This document shows, piece after piece, positions 8,336 through 17,004 of a DNA stretch of 64,000 bases (positions are counted from its first letter, which is position 1; every line of letters begins with the position of its first letter). The notes under the pieces are model-generated. The model made no database searches and was not told the origin of the DNA. It was given only the letters and a program-made list of their open reading frames with translations. Position numbers and translations under genes: made by a program. This DNA comes from Pseudanabaena sp. ABRG5-3. Its GTDB lineage: Bacteria > Cyanobacteriota > Cyanobacteriia > Pseudanabaenales > Pseudanabaenaceae. The DNA lies in the NCBI RefSeq assembly GCF_003967015.1, contig NZ_AP017563.1, forward strand, positions 1-64,000. Direction: 5' to 3'.

Positions 8336-9250
8336 TCAGGGTGGAATCTCTATATGTTCAATTTCTAAGAAAGTGCAGATTATAGAAGTAATTTCACTTA
8401 CTTCTGTAATACTATTCAAAAAATCAATGGATAAAAAAGGAGAATTTGAGTCGTCAACAAAAATAATTTTGTGGCTTTCATATTTACCACCATTTTCTAA
8501 ATAGATTTTAGCAATTCTTTTAATTGGGACTTTTAACAAACTTTTTCTACTAATTTCCAAACTTGTTAATTCTTCAGTTGCCTTATCAAAAACAAAGGCA
8601 TAAATTTTTATACTAAGAATATCTCTAATACAACGGTATAATATCGAAAAAGTTATCAAATCCCAAAAACCAGTAAAAAACACAAGAAATATAATCCTGT
8701 TAATTGGATTTGATGATGCTCTAGACTCAATATATACCCTAGTCTCCAATGAGTTATTAAAGAAGGAGTTTAGTTGTAAAATTTGGTTTTCAACTATATC
8801 TTTTTGAGAGTAAAGAGTAACTTCTTTACTATTTGTAGAGATTACTAACAAAGTATTATCTTCCCCTTCAATACCAATAGGAAAAAGTTTAGTTTTAACT
8901 GATATTAATCCTTCTTTTTCAGAGGAAATAACTTTTTCTACGTTATCATATAGGCTTCTTCCAGTAACACTACAAATTATCTCATTTGAATATCGGTTAC
9001 AAATTAGTTTTGATGTGTTTAATATAGAAAGTGAATCAACAAATGAATTAACACACCACAATGGCAGAAGAAAAGCAATAGTGATATGAGGAGTACAAAA
9101 AATGATTCTATGTATCGTCTCAAAAAAAGTTGGATTTCTAATAATTAATTTATCTCCAATATTGTGATAAAGAGATTTACTTAGTATCCATATAAGCAAA
9201 TGTATTTTTTGTCTAAAAATATTCATAGATTTACTAATGTTAATAGCCAT
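8336..9250 (-). CDS. Two-helix membrane protein, paralogue of 7246-8121
   Basis: 304 residues. Hydrophobic segments lie at about 50-68 (FCTPHITIAFLLPLWCV) and 185-215. The intermembrane cysteines (LICNRYSNEIICSVTG) match the neighbour's NCYRSEEEISC. The second half has FVFDKATEELTSLE, then VPIKRIAKIYLENGGK, and ends HIEIPP, almost the same C-terminus as the next gene. The pair is a tandem duplication that has diverged strongly. Both are AT-rich and separated by about 210 bp without a gene. A GAAGAAG site precedes the start. Function is unknown. Membership in the block with the vWA lipoproteins and the CHAT protein suggests an envelope-associated role. Confidence 0.68.
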   Translation of the reverse strand: MAINISKSMNIFRQKIHLLIWILSKSLYHNIGDKLIIRNPTFFETIHRIIFCTPHITIAFLLPLWCVNSFVDSLSILNTSKLICNRYSNEIICSVTGRSLYDNVEKVISSEKEGLISVKTKLFPIGIEGEDNTLLVISTNSKEVTLYSQKDIVENQILQLNSFFNNSLETRVYIESRASSNPINRIIFLVFFTGFWDLITFSILYRCIRDILSIKIYAFVFDKATEELTSLEISRKSLLKVPIKRIAKIYLENGGKYESHKIIFVDDSNSPFLSIDFLNSITEVSEITSIICTFLEIEHIEIPP

Positions 9251-9264
9251 AACTAGATCTTCTT

Positions 9265-11079
9265 CTAATTTTCGTTTGCTTGCAAAGTAATTTTATTTGT
9301 ATCGATCGCTAATCTCAACTGAGCAGGAAGCTCCATTTTGAGATTAGAACTACTGCGATCTAGCGAAAGTAATAGAACTTGATCCTGTAAATTTTGTAAA
9401 AGCTCGTGAGTAGCTTGGAGGCGATCGTAACTTGCCTGTAAACGTCGTTGGGCAACCACCCGATAGTTCTCAGACTTCACCTGACCGATAGTAGCGATCG
9501 CATCAGCAACCTGTCCCGCTAAATCCAAAACAGTAATCAAAGTCTCTAAGATATCCACCGTCATATCTGGTTCTTTCTCAACTATTTTCTCAGCATAAAC
9601 ATGCATCTCCCTCGCCCATGCCTTCGCTCTCCGCCACTGCATCCCAGTAGCTAGAGACTTGCGTTCTAATCCATCCAGTTTTGAAGCAAATACATAGCGA
9701 TCGAGCAAATTATTTTCATTCAACCACGCAAATTCTTTCTTAACTTGCCATGCCCACGCACCAAAGACGATCGCGGCGATCGCCCCACCACTCGCAATCA
9801 CAATCGGACGCGGACGCAGTATCGCCACAAAGCAAGCCAAACCCAAAGCTGTTCCTGCCAAAAGCATATAGGTTTGGGGCAATTGGAATAGCTTTGTCCT
9901 TTGATTTCTTCGACTAGGTGGTTGTGGAGATGACGCTTCTATCATTGGCGATACTACTGGTACTGATTGTTTTGGTGGTGCTGGTACGGGTATAGTCACT
10001 TTCTCATCCTTTGGAATTGACCATGTTAGAGGTGTTTCTGCGGGGTTTTGACAGATAATCGGTAGCCAAGTTGCACAGGGAAAGCGATCTTCAATACCTT
10101 GCAAGCGCTCCCTTGCTCGACGGACTGATAAATAGCAAGAGGTTCCACTTGAGAAATCTTCGAGAAAGTAACGCAAAAACTTTTGTGCTACTTCATCGGG
10201 GATCGGCTCTCGCATAACGATTACTTGGGGAATATGTAAATCAAATAGCGATCGCGCCAAGCCCAAACCATCACAGGAGTTAAAAATCGCTAATCTTAAC
10301 CCGTTGGATACCGCAGTTCTCAGGGCATAGCGCAACTGTTCCATCCTTAGACTTTCCGTTTCATTGATATAGATACGACCAATATCCTCTTGAGTAGAGC
10401 TATGCCCTGCAAAAAAGAGAATATCCCATTGCTGTTGCCATAGCTCATCGTTAAGTTGCTGGCGCTTTGGTTCTACTAACAGAGTCACCTCTGCATTTGG
10501 TAATTGCTCTAGCATGGAGCGATCAGCATCTATATCGATACCTTCACTATTGCCGAGAATTACGAGAATGCGAATCTTGTCAGAATGTTTTTGGGTCGGG
10601 TCGATACTGGAGTATGCAGGTGCAGCGATCGCAATTTCGGACTTGGTAAAGCGGCGATCGAATAAATCCCACAAATGCCAAGGCATCTTCTGTAAATAGG
10701 GATTTCCCGATTGCAGCAGTACTCGCACTTCATCGGTTCTATAGATATTATCGGAGACTAATTCTCTTGCAGGAAGAAAAGACTGCGATCGCAACCATTG
10801 ATTGAGATGTTCTGCAAGTTTTTCGGCAGCATCATAACAATCTTCGAGAAAGGAGACATTAGTAACAGCATTAGCATCTGCTGATAGTCTCGTGGTTACA
10901 CCTATTTTCAGATAGAAAGATTGCCATGCGTCATATAGCAAAGGTAACTCTTTTGATGGAGGTAAATTTGCAGCAATTTCTGATGATGGAAGTGCGCCTT
11001 CTTCACCAATCTGAATTGTTACTGCGAAGCCCTGCTCGAAATTACCGTCATTAAATTTAAGGGTTACTAGCTTCCCCAT
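9265..11079 (-). CDS. CHAT-domain protein with C-terminal membrane region
   Basis: 604 residues from the ATG at 11079, which has GGAG 11 bases upstream and gives the usual N-terminus VTLKFNDGNFEQGF; a GTG at 11124 would add 15 residues. Residues about 1-120 are the cyanobacterial CHAT N-terminal region. About 165-355 is the caspase-like CHAT fold, with the catalytic pair visible as His226 in ILFFAGHSS and Cys269 in FNSCDGLGLA, so it should be an active protease. A Pro-rich linker (about 360-395) leads to two hydrophobic segments (about 405-450) and a helical C-terminus. CHAT proteases in bacteria cleave partner proteins in defence or signalling systems; the target here is not known. Confidence 0.85.
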   Translation of the reverse strand: MGKLVTLKFNDGNFEQGFAVTIQIGEEGALPSSEIAANLPPSKELPLLYDAWQSFYLKIGVTTRLSADANAVTNVSFLEDCYDAAEKLAEHLNQWLRSQSFLPARELVSDNIYRTDEVRVLLQSGNPYLQKMPWHLWDLFDRRFTKSEIAIAAPAYSSIDPTQKHSDKIRILVILGNSEGIDIDADRSMLEQLPNAEVTLLVEPKRQQLNDELWQQQWDILFFAGHSSTQEDIGRIYINETESLRMEQLRYALRTAVSNGLRLAIFNSCDGLGLARSLFDLHIPQVIVMREPIPDEVAQKFLRYFLEDFSSGTSCYLSVRRARERLQGIEDRFPCATWLPIICQNPAETPLTWSIPKDEKVTIPVPAPPKQSVPVVSPMIEASSPQPPSRRNQRTKLFQLPQTYMLLAGTALGLACFVAILRPRPIVIASGGAIAAIVFGAWAWQVKKEFAWLNENNLLDRYVFASKLDGLERKSLATGMQWRRAKAWAREMHVYAEKIVEKEPDMTVDILETLITVLDLAGQVADAIATIGQVKSENYRVVAQRRLQASYDRLQATHELLQNLQDQVLLLSLDRSSSNLKMELPAQLRLAIDTNKITLQANEN

Positions 11080-11431
11080 AATGGCGATCGCTCCATCAAA
11101 AATATCTACAGACCCATCATGCACATTTTATTTAGATTTGTCATTAAATCACCTTTGTAAAGATAAAAAGCAAATTAAAAATTGTTGCTTGACTACAAAC
11201 AAATAGCGCTAGAGATCGCCAAGTTATGCAGTCCAAATTCAACCATTTACCTACTCATCGGACTTCAATAGCTAACTTACGCAGTAATTAACAAAACTTA
11301 AACTTTATTGCATAGCTCTTCACGAACTGGAAATACTTAGAATAAACTTGGACTATTCAAGCTAGACATCCCCACCTATCGAGCTAACTATTTGTCAGTA
11401 AATCTACACCATAATTTGGAGGCTTAATACC
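11080..11431. other. Divergent intergenic region without a gene
   Basis: AT-rich spacer between the leftward CHAT gene and the rightward YiaA/B gene. It must hold both promoters. I see no clear operator, hairpin or open frame. A GGAGG ribosome site lies at about 11418, just before the rightward gene. Confidence 0.5.
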
Positions 11432-11755
11432 ATGCGTTTGAATTCAATCGATCCCATGCTGAATCAAAAAGATACGACTGCTTGGATTTTTCAAGTTTAT
11501 GCAGCTTTTGTCATCTCTACTGGATCTTTTGCAGCTAGCCTCTATTTACTGCCTATGGACAATGTCGTTAGAAGTCAACTGGGGATTAGCTATGTGTTTT
11601 CTATCAGTGCCAGTGTTTCTCTGACCAAGACCATTCGCGATAATCATGAAGCGAGGAAACGCCAAGCACTGATTGATGCAATCATCACCGATAAAGTTAT
11701 TACTGAAAATCATCCTCTCATCGATTTACTTGAAAACTCCAAAATCTCAAAGTAA
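11432..11755 (+). CDS. YiaA/YiaB-type two-helix inner membrane protein
   Basis: 107 residues. Two membrane segments at about 17-40 (WIFQVYAAFVISTGSFAASL) and 46-68 are joined by the short turn LPMDNVVRSQLG, the layout of the YiaAB two-helix family (PF05360). The segment SYVFSISASVSLTKTIRDNHE is typical of cyanobacterial members. A basic helix follows (ARKRQALIDAIITDK). The ATG has a GGAGG site. It stands alone between a divergent CHAT gene and a hairpin. The biochemical role of the family is not established. Confidence 0.82.
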   Translation: MRLNSIDPMLNQKDTTAWIFQVYAAFVISTGSFAASLYLLPMDNVVRSQLGISYVFSISASVSLTKTIRDNHEARKRQALIDAIITDKVITENHPLIDLLENSKISK

Positions 11756-11778
11756 TCGTTATTCAATCCATTAATTAA

Positions 11779-11827
11779 AGTATAGAGATAGCCTCTAGGT
11801 AATTGCGTGATAGCTATCTCTATACTT
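11779..11827. terminator. Terminator hairpin between convergent genes
   Basis: 15-bp arms (AAGTATAGAGATAGC and its complement) with a loop of about 19 bases. It lies between the ends of the rightward YiaA/B gene and the leftward 65-aa gene, so it can serve both. Confidence 0.7.
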
Positions 11828-11834
11828 AGTTAAA

Positions 11835-12032
11835 TCAGTCAATAATCCAAAATCCATTCTTTCGCCAATATTGTTCATTGAGGGCATCTTTTAGCTGACT
11901 ATCGGAAATCTCACCCTTGTCAAGCAGCAATTCCCCAAGTCTTTTACCAGTAACGTCTACAAGATTTAAGTCTTGGTCTAGCTGTGCTTGTGATATTAGC
12001 TTTTTACGGACTAGGATTGTTCCAAGTTTCAT
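11835..12032 (-). CDS. Small MshEN/GspE-N-like protein
   Basis: 65 residues from the ATG at 12032, which has GAAGAG upstream; the start at 12050 would add six residues. The sequence KLGTILVRKKLISQAQLDQD, then GKRLGELLLDKGEISDSQL, is the doubled motif of the MshEN/GspE N-terminal domain (L-G-x-x-L-x-x-x-G-x-I-x-x-x-Q-L). That domain in other bacteria binds cyclic di-GMP or forms the N-terminus of type II secretion and type IV pilus ATPases. Here it is freestanding and very short, so it may be a small regulator, but ligand binding is not shown. Confidence 0.75.
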   Translation of the reverse strand: MKLGTILVRKKLISQAQLDQDLNLVDVTGKRLGELLLDKGEISDSQLKDALNEQYWRKNGFWIID

Positions 12033-12139
12033 AATATTGACTCTCTTCACATGTATCTACAAAAAGTTCCTTTAGTAGTATCTATTTCTGGCATATAACG
12101 GAGTTATGCATTTGAGTAGCTCAGCATAGTTATAAACTC

Positions 12140-12190
12140 AACCCAGACTGTTGTAACACCTGCTATGAGCGTATTACAACAGTCTGGGTT
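12140..12190. terminator. 17-bp perfect hairpin
   Basis: Arms AACCCAGACTGTTGTAA and complement with a 17-base loop, followed on the plus strand by TTTT. It lies in the non-coding stretch upstream of the small MshEN-like gene and next to the MITE at 12255-12392. It could be a terminator or a repeat remnant. Confidence 0.5.
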
Positions 12191-12254
12191 TTAAGTGAAC
12201 TACTTAGCTAATTCTAAGAATTGCCAATACTAGAGATCTCAAAAAGAGTATTTA

Positions 12255-12392
12255 ACTGATGTTACGTGGAACCATCACTCAGTAAGGTAATCGTGTGCAC
12301 AGTAGGGGCGGGTTTAGTCGATAATTCTGGGCTAAAGCAAGATCTATATGCAAAACCCGCCCCTACTTTAGAAACTTCCACGTAACATCAGT
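12255..12392. mobile_element. MITE-like element, copy 1 (138 bp)
   Basis: Bounded by inverted ends ACTGATGTTACGTGGA and its exact complement. Inside is a second inverted pair, GTAGGGGCGGGTTT and AAAACCCGCCCCTAC, around AGTCGATAATTCTGGGC. No coding capacity. A second copy lies at 23999-24146, so this is a dispersed element that was probably moved by a transposase in trans. Its right end stops two bases before the stop codon of the M48 peptidase gene. Confidence 0.82.
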
Positions 12393-12394
12393 AT

Positions 12395-14326
12395 TTAAGA
12401 TTGATAAATCGGTTTTCCTGCAACTTTTTTAATATAGTCCTCTGATATGACATAGGGAAATTCTTGCTTATTAAAACTACGGTCGGAGGCAAACACAGTC
12501 ACGTATGTATAGTTTGCAAACTGAAATTCCTTAACAATTTTCGCGATCGCCTCTTGCTCTTTTTTTAAGGCTCTAGCACTCAAACGAAACCTCGTCCAGA
12601 AGGAATGCCTACATCTAATCGCCATCACATACATCGACTTTTCAGGAAAATGCTTTAAATGCTTGCGAACGAGATAGCAGGCTTCAATATTTTTATAATG
12701 AGACAAGTATTGCTGTAATTTATTAACTTCCTCTTCAGGCAGATCATGAGTAATGAGAGCATCAAAACAGCTTACTGTAGCCCTCTCTTGTTGTGCTAAA
12801 TAAACCTTTTGATAGTGGCTTTCAAGCTTTTGTTGGTACTTCTGCGCTTCATCATTTTTACCCTGTTGTTTGAGAAATCCATAAATTAGTTCACAACTTG
12901 GGATATAAGCATCCACATCACCTTCCATAGCGATTTCCAAATGCTCAATCCCATAAGGATCAGCATCTTCAATTAGGACTCTCCCTAATAGATAATTAGC
13001 CCCAGCATGATCGGCTTGCATCGCAATTACATTCTGAGCAAGCGGCAAAGCGGCACGATCTCCCATAATCTCACTTGTCCAAAAAGCTCGATTCCATGCT
13101 TCCGTGAGATTTAATATTTCCGACTTTGCTTTCTCCTCAATTGCTTGCAATGCAATCTGAAGATCTTGAATATAAGTAAATCGCTCTTTCCATGATGCCT
13201 TAATATTTTCATACCACTGGCGATCAAATTGTTCAGTCAAATGGCTAAGAGCATTACCTAGAAATTGCTGTCCCGCAGTTACAGGGCTAAAACTCATCAC
13301 AGGAAGAGATGATGGATTAAATCCTAAAGCTTGCAAGCGATCGCTTAAGCAAGGATGAGTATCGCTATTATCAGTTTTAATAGCTAGCGATCGCTCTAAT
13401 AATTTGTTATAGGTCTCAGGCTCAATTTCATGTTGTAGCGATTGGGCTAGGTCAGCAAATGGTGCAGTTGGAGGCTCAGGTTGGGTATTTACCTGCTGAC
13501 CAACATTTTTCCAATAGGAATTGTCAATATATTGACTCTTTACTCCAATCAAAATTAAGGCTTCAGCAGTATGCTGATTACCGACTGAGTCAGCCGCACA
13601 GCGATCGGCTTCGTACTCGTTAGCTCTAGCTAAAACGAAGGAATAGGCATTTAATAGCGGTGAGTACCAATTGATAAATCCATAGAAACTCATAGCCACA
13701 ACTTCTGCTCCCTGATCAGTTTGGAAGCGTTCCAAAATCTGCATCCATGTTTTGCGTACTCGATAAATCCATCCAGCAAAGCGACTATGATTGCCCGAAA
13801 GATGTCCAATTTCATGAGCTAATACGGCTTGAAACTGTTCGGGAGACAGGGATTGCATTAAAGGCAACCCAAGAATGAGATAGTTTTTTTGCCAACCAAA
13901 AATTCCTAAACGAGGAACTTGCACTACCGATGCGTTGAACTCTGTAGTTAAAAGAATTTGATGAAATGGTGGAGCTTGTAGAGATTTAGTTAATCGATTC
14001 ACCAATGCAAAAAGTTCGGGAACTTGCTTGCGATTTAGCCGAGTGCCAGTTGGTTCAGGAAAGGTCACCCACAGCGATCGCAAGATCATGAATGCTGGAA
14101 CAATAAAAATTAGCACCAAGTAGATGGTGAATTTATTGATAAAATGCCCATAAATTGCGATCGCACCAATAAAAATAGCCACTCCTAACAAAAGAGCGAT
14201 CGCTACAAAAATGTAAAGATATCCAAACGCCGCTAAAGCTGCTACACGCAGTTTATACATATTGGGATACTGCTGCGAATAGCTCTCTAGTTGTCGTACC
14301 AGTTCGTCAAATTTTTCCTGAGTCAT
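12395..14326 (-). CDS. Membrane-anchored M48 family metallopeptidase
   Basis: 643 residues. Two membrane segments (about 30-58 and 66-86) precede the protease domain. The zinc motif is HEIGH at 171-175 in QAVLAHEIGHLSGNH, and the third ligand lies in RANEYEADRCAAD about 70 residues later, the M48 (HtpX/Ste24-like) signature. The C-terminal half (about 370-600) is helical with TPR-like spacing (NYLLGRVLIEDADPYGIEHL). The family degrades misfolded membrane proteins. The active site should face the cytoplasm by analogy with HtpX. The gene stands alone with the MITE just past its stop. Confidence 0.88.
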   Translation of the reverse strand: MTQEKFDELVRQLESYSQQYPNMYKLRVAALAAFGYLYIFVAIALLLGVAIFIGAIAIYGHFINKFTIYLVLIFIVPAFMILRSLWVTFPEPTGTRLNRKQVPELFALVNRLTKSLQAPPFHQILLTTEFNASVVQVPRLGIFGWQKNYLILGLPLMQSLSPEQFQAVLAHEIGHLSGNHSRFAGWIYRVRKTWMQILERFQTDQGAEVVAMSFYGFINWYSPLLNAYSFVLARANEYEADRCAADSVGNQHTAEALILIGVKSQYIDNSYWKNVGQQVNTQPEPPTAPFADLAQSLQHEIEPETYNKLLERSLAIKTDNSDTHPCLSDRLQALGFNPSSLPVMSFSPVTAGQQFLGNALSHLTEQFDRQWYENIKASWKERFTYIQDLQIALQAIEEKAKSEILNLTEAWNRAFWTSEIMGDRAALPLAQNVIAMQADHAGANYLLGRVLIEDADPYGIEHLEIAMEGDVDAYIPSCELIYGFLKQQGKNDEAQKYQQKLESHYQKVYLAQQERATVSCFDALITHDLPEEEVNKLQQYLSHYKNIEACYLVRKHLKHFPEKSMYVMAIRCRHSFWTRFRLSARALKKEQEAIAKIVKEFQFANYTYVTVFASDRSFNKQEFPYVISEDYIKKVAGKPIYQS

Positions 14327-14413
14327 TAATTGTCACCGTCCACGTTTGAGATCATAAACAACTTTTTCTAAGTACCATTTTTGGTAATCCTAAAAAGGCA
14401 AGGATTTATTGTG

Positions 14414-14450
14414 GTAAGGATGGGCGGCGCTTCGCGCCACCCATCCTTAC
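14414..14450. terminator. GGCGGCGC-type hairpin
   Basis: 17-bp arms with one mismatch around TTC (GTAAGGATGGGCGGCGC). The same hairpin style recurs at 25377-25437 and 3459-3483. It lies immediately beyond the end of the broken gene at 14466-14738 and may have replaced that gene's original 3' end. Confidence 0.6.
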
Positions 14451-14465
14451 CTATTTAGCACTACC

Positions 14466-14738
14466 TCATTTTTTATTGCGATCTGGATTTTTTAAGCGTT
14501 CTGCTTTTAGCAATCGTTCCGCAACATCTCATCGCCCCTCTAACAATTTTTCTAGCTTTTGCTGTAATGGAGCGCATTCAATATCCTCCTACAAATCTTG
14601 CCACCATCGCCGTCAATTCGCTAACCATAAACCTAGCTTTTGTTTCCATCTTAGATGATGGGGACGCGAGAGGATGAGTAACATAATCAATATTACTAAT
14701 ACACAAACAATTAAAAGCAGCCATTCTACAGACACCAT
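14466..14738 (-). pseudogene. Broken small membrane-protein gene with three in-frame stops
   Basis: From the ATG at 14738 a 91-codon frame can be read to 14466. It starts MVSVEWLLLIVCVLVILIML (one membrane helix), continues RPHHLRWKQKLGLWLAN, then TGA, RRWWQDL, TAG, EDIECAPLQQKLEKLLEGR, TGA, DVAERLLKAERLKNPDRNKK and a final stop. The frame and protein-like composition are kept throughout. All three internal stops are one G-to-A change away from TGG. The C-terminus resembles small cyanobacterial proteins whose conserved tail continues beyond NPxR; that tail is absent here and is replaced by a hairpin. I read this as a recently inactivated gene. If intact it would be a bitopic protein of about 90 or more residues. 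Confidence 0.78.
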
Positions 14739-14936
14739 GACATTCCCTAAATGTATGAAGTTTTGCTAATTTCCACTCATTTAGAAGCCCAAAATTAATT
14801 AGAGTAAAAGTCTTATATAAATTTTGCTATAAGTAAAATTTATATAACTATATCTATAGTTCTATTATTATCTAGCTCTCAGCACTCGTAAGTTATACAA
14901 AAGTAAAAAAGTAAATAGGGTATTTAATCGCAATAT

Positions 14937-15926
14937 TCAGATCAGAAAACTCTCAATTACATAGGTTTCAGCAAGTGAGACCTGAACACTAAACCTTTCA
15001 CCAATATTGCCGCTAAATTGAAGCTGTATATAATTGTCGATACTTCTAGCTTGTGTTTGCAGAAAAATATTTTCCGCATCGTCTAAAACTATTAGTTTTA
15101 TAAATTCAGGTAAAAGAATATTGGAGATTGGATACAAAGCTATACGGATCCCCATTTCAAATTCGGAAATTTGAGAAATAGTTATGATTAGACAAACTAA
15201 AGATCCAGACATCTCAAATCCAAGATCTATTAACTTACCTCGCCGTAATTCTGACAGATTAGATGCATTATTATTAAGAGAAGTTGAGATTTCTCTAGTA
15301 CGATAGGCATATCGAGATTGCTTAGCATCTAATAAATTTTCTAACTCTTGCCAGCCCAACTCAAAAACATCTCGCATCCAATTACTGAGATTAGAAATCG
15401 TTTTATTACTGATAGTAGTAACATCTAAATTATTATCAGAAAAGTTTTGAGGAGATTGTTGTAAATTATAGATTGATTCTAATAAATTTTCGATAGGTTC
15501 TAAGCAATCAATAGCAAGGGATTCCGTCGATACTTGTGGCAAAAAGCCTAAAATTGATGCCGATCCCCAGTCTTGATTAAACTGCACAACAACATAACCA
15601 ATTCGATCCACCCACACCTCAGCAGGTACATAGCATACTAACTCACCCGCTAATAGCGATCGACATTCTATCTTTCCTCTTCCCTCAATTTCCAAATCAG
15701 CAATATCTGCACATATCTGTACAAAGGGATTCCAGCAATCGCCAGAATCTAAATTAGAAGCAATACCCATCATTTCTAGGTAATCATGAATTATGAGTAC
15801 TGCCAAGGTATTTTGCCTTACCCTCTCTACCACAGACGGGATTGAATGTTGATCGGCAAGCGATCGCGCAAGGCTATGAGCTTTAGTAGAAATTGGCAAA
15901 GATATCAAACTATCTTCAATATTCAT
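14937..15926 (-). CDS. DUF1822 family protein
   Basis: 329 residues, soluble, with the cyanobacterial DUF1822 layout: an N-terminal helical part, a VPAEVWVDRIGYVVVQF strand region near residue 110, and the diagnostic C-terminal half LRRGKLIDLGFEMSGSLVCL, then IALYPISNILLPEFIKLIVLD, then YIQLQFSGNIGERFSVQVSL. It follows the sigma-like gene by 37 bp on the same strand, so the two are almost certainly co-transcribed. DUF1822 proteins commonly accompany such sigma factors and CHAT proteins in cyanobacteria. A CHAT protein lies 4 kb away here. The biochemical function is unknown. Confidence 0.88.
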   Translation of the reverse strand: MNIEDSLISLPISTKAHSLARSLADQHSIPSVVERVRQNTLAVLIIHDYLEMMGIASNLDSGDCWNPFVQICADIADLEIEGRGKIECRSLLAGELVCYVPAEVWVDRIGYVVVQFNQDWGSASILGFLPQVSTESLAIDCLEPIENLLESIYNLQQSPQNFSDNNLDVTTISNKTISNLSNWMRDVFELGWQELENLLDAKQSRYAYRTREISTSLNNNASNLSELRRGKLIDLGFEMSGSLVCLIITISQISEFEMGIRIALYPISNILLPEFIKLIVLDDAENIFLQTQARSIDNYIQLQFSGNIGERFSVQVSLAETYVIESFLI

Positions 15927-15963
15927 TTTTTTTAATATTTGCGTGTAATGTCATTGACTTGAG

Positions 15964-16614
15964 TTAAACAACTTTTTGCTGTTCATAAAATTCTTTTAAT
16001 AGAGGAATACATTTGCGTTGATAAAAACTACTTAGGGTCGAGATTGATAATGAATATTCTTGAGATAATATTTGCCAACTAGTCTCAGGAGGTAAACGCT
16101 TAAGAATTAAGATCTGAGCATTCACATCAGCACGATCGCGTATGTAAGTACGCCTTAAAACTTTAGTCTGATCTTTCTCTACCCATTGCCGTAATTGCTC
16201 TAGCAAATTTGATGGCTGAGGAGATGCGACTATACAATCGATCGCTTGTGATATTCTCACTCCGTTACGATCTTCTTTATCTATCTCCATAGATAATTTT
16301 TGCTTTTCTCGATCTTCGATATACATATCTTGTAACCGACGTTTAAGGTAAGCATTTAACCAAGTAATTACATTACTTTTCTCTATATCATAGGAAGCTT
16401 TTGCAGTGATTGCTTCACATAGATTCCGACAAAAATATAACCATGTTAGTTGTAAAGCATCTTCATAATACCAAGAACTATCTCTCCAAAGTTTTTGCGA
16501 TCGGTTAATGAGCCTTACTAGTGAAGTCAATCCTCTTTGTCGTCCAAGACTACCATATGGATGTTTACAAGTTTCTGTGACAAGTTGTTCTAATTGTTGT
16601 TCTAAAACACTCAT
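15964..16614 (-). CDS. Cyanobacterial ECF-like sigma factor
   Basis: 216 residues from the ATG at 16614; a TTG at 16632 would add six. Region 2-like text is WYYEDALQLTWLYFCRNLCEAI with NVITWLNAYLKRRLQDM. Region 4-like text is LKRLPPETSWQILSQEYSLSISTLSSFYQRKCIPLLKEF, a helix-turn-helix. This is the divergent sigma-70-like group found in cyanobacteria next to DUF1822 genes. It probably directs RNA polymerase to a small set of promoters, with the DUF1822 protein as a candidate regulator or target (inference from linkage). Confidence 0.82.
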   Translation of the reverse strand: MSVLEQQLEQLVTETCKHPYGSLGRQRGLTSLVRLINRSQKLWRDSSWYYEDALQLTWLYFCRNLCEAITAKASYDIEKSNVITWLNAYLKRRLQDMYIEDREKQKLSMEIDKEDRNGVRISQAIDCIVASPQPSNLLEQLRQWVEKDQTKVLRRTYIRDRADVNAQILILKRLPPETSWQILSQEYSLSISTLSSFYQRKCIPLLKEFYEQQKVV

Positions 16615-16968
16615 ATCAACGATAAATATCAATCTTTATACTTTAACCCTAATATTTCTGAAAACAGATCAACTATGCAGTAATACTTAATTTAAAATTA
16701 CCGTGAGCCGATCTTATAGCAAATAATAAGCAATTATCTGTTATAAGACTAATCAGTGACTATTTAGAGTTTAGAATACTAAATCCAACGTTCTGAAAAG
16801 ATCCCACCAGCTAAAAAATTAGGACCATAGGCAGAAATATTGACGCATAGAGACTATCCCAACATGTCTCCAGCTTGTTTAAGTCATAGCTGAGTACCAT
16901 TTCAATCTCCCAGAAATGAATTCATAGGAAGGTTATGTAACCTGATATACAATGACCATAGATAGTTT
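16615..16968. other. Divergent spacer between the sigma gene and hpxO
   Basis: About 350 bp without a supported gene. It contains a short inverted repeat AGGTTA-TG-TAACCT at 16930-16943 and, at its right end, the purine operator. A 20-codon open stretch on the minus strand near 16790-16850 looks protein-like but is bounded by stops and was not called. Confidence 0.5.
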
Positions 16969-16983
16969 TGTATACAGTATACA
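16969..16983. promoter_or_regulatory. Perfect GntR-type operator upstream of hpxO
   Basis: TGTATACAGTATACA, a 15-bp palindrome around a central A, 22 bp before the hpxO start. Near-identical sites occur at 21263, 21925, 27491 and 30303, always before purine-locus transcription units. A site this close to the start would block or overlap the promoter. The likely binder is the GntR protein at 30357-31103. Confidence 0.78.
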
Positions 16984-17004
16984 TTTTTATGCGAGTTTGT
17001 GAGA

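Noticed and set aside
11079-11124. GTG start giving a longer CHAT protein
   Set aside because: The ATG at 11079 has GGAG at good spacing and gives the conserved N-terminus.
14476-14658. 60-codon plus-strand frame
   Set aside because: It is antisense to the broken gene at 14466-14738, has no ribosome site, and its composition (Ser/Phe/His-rich) looks like the reverse of coding text.
14466-14738. UGA read as tryptophan
   Set aside because: The same frame also needs a TAG to be read through, and the neighbouring genes use TGA as a normal stop (for example hpxO and uraH), so recoding is not supported.
16780-16850. Short protein-like minus-strand text (NISAYGPNFLAGGIF)
   Set aside because: It is enclosed by stops over about 23 codons and I could not name a parent family, so it was not called as a pseudogene.
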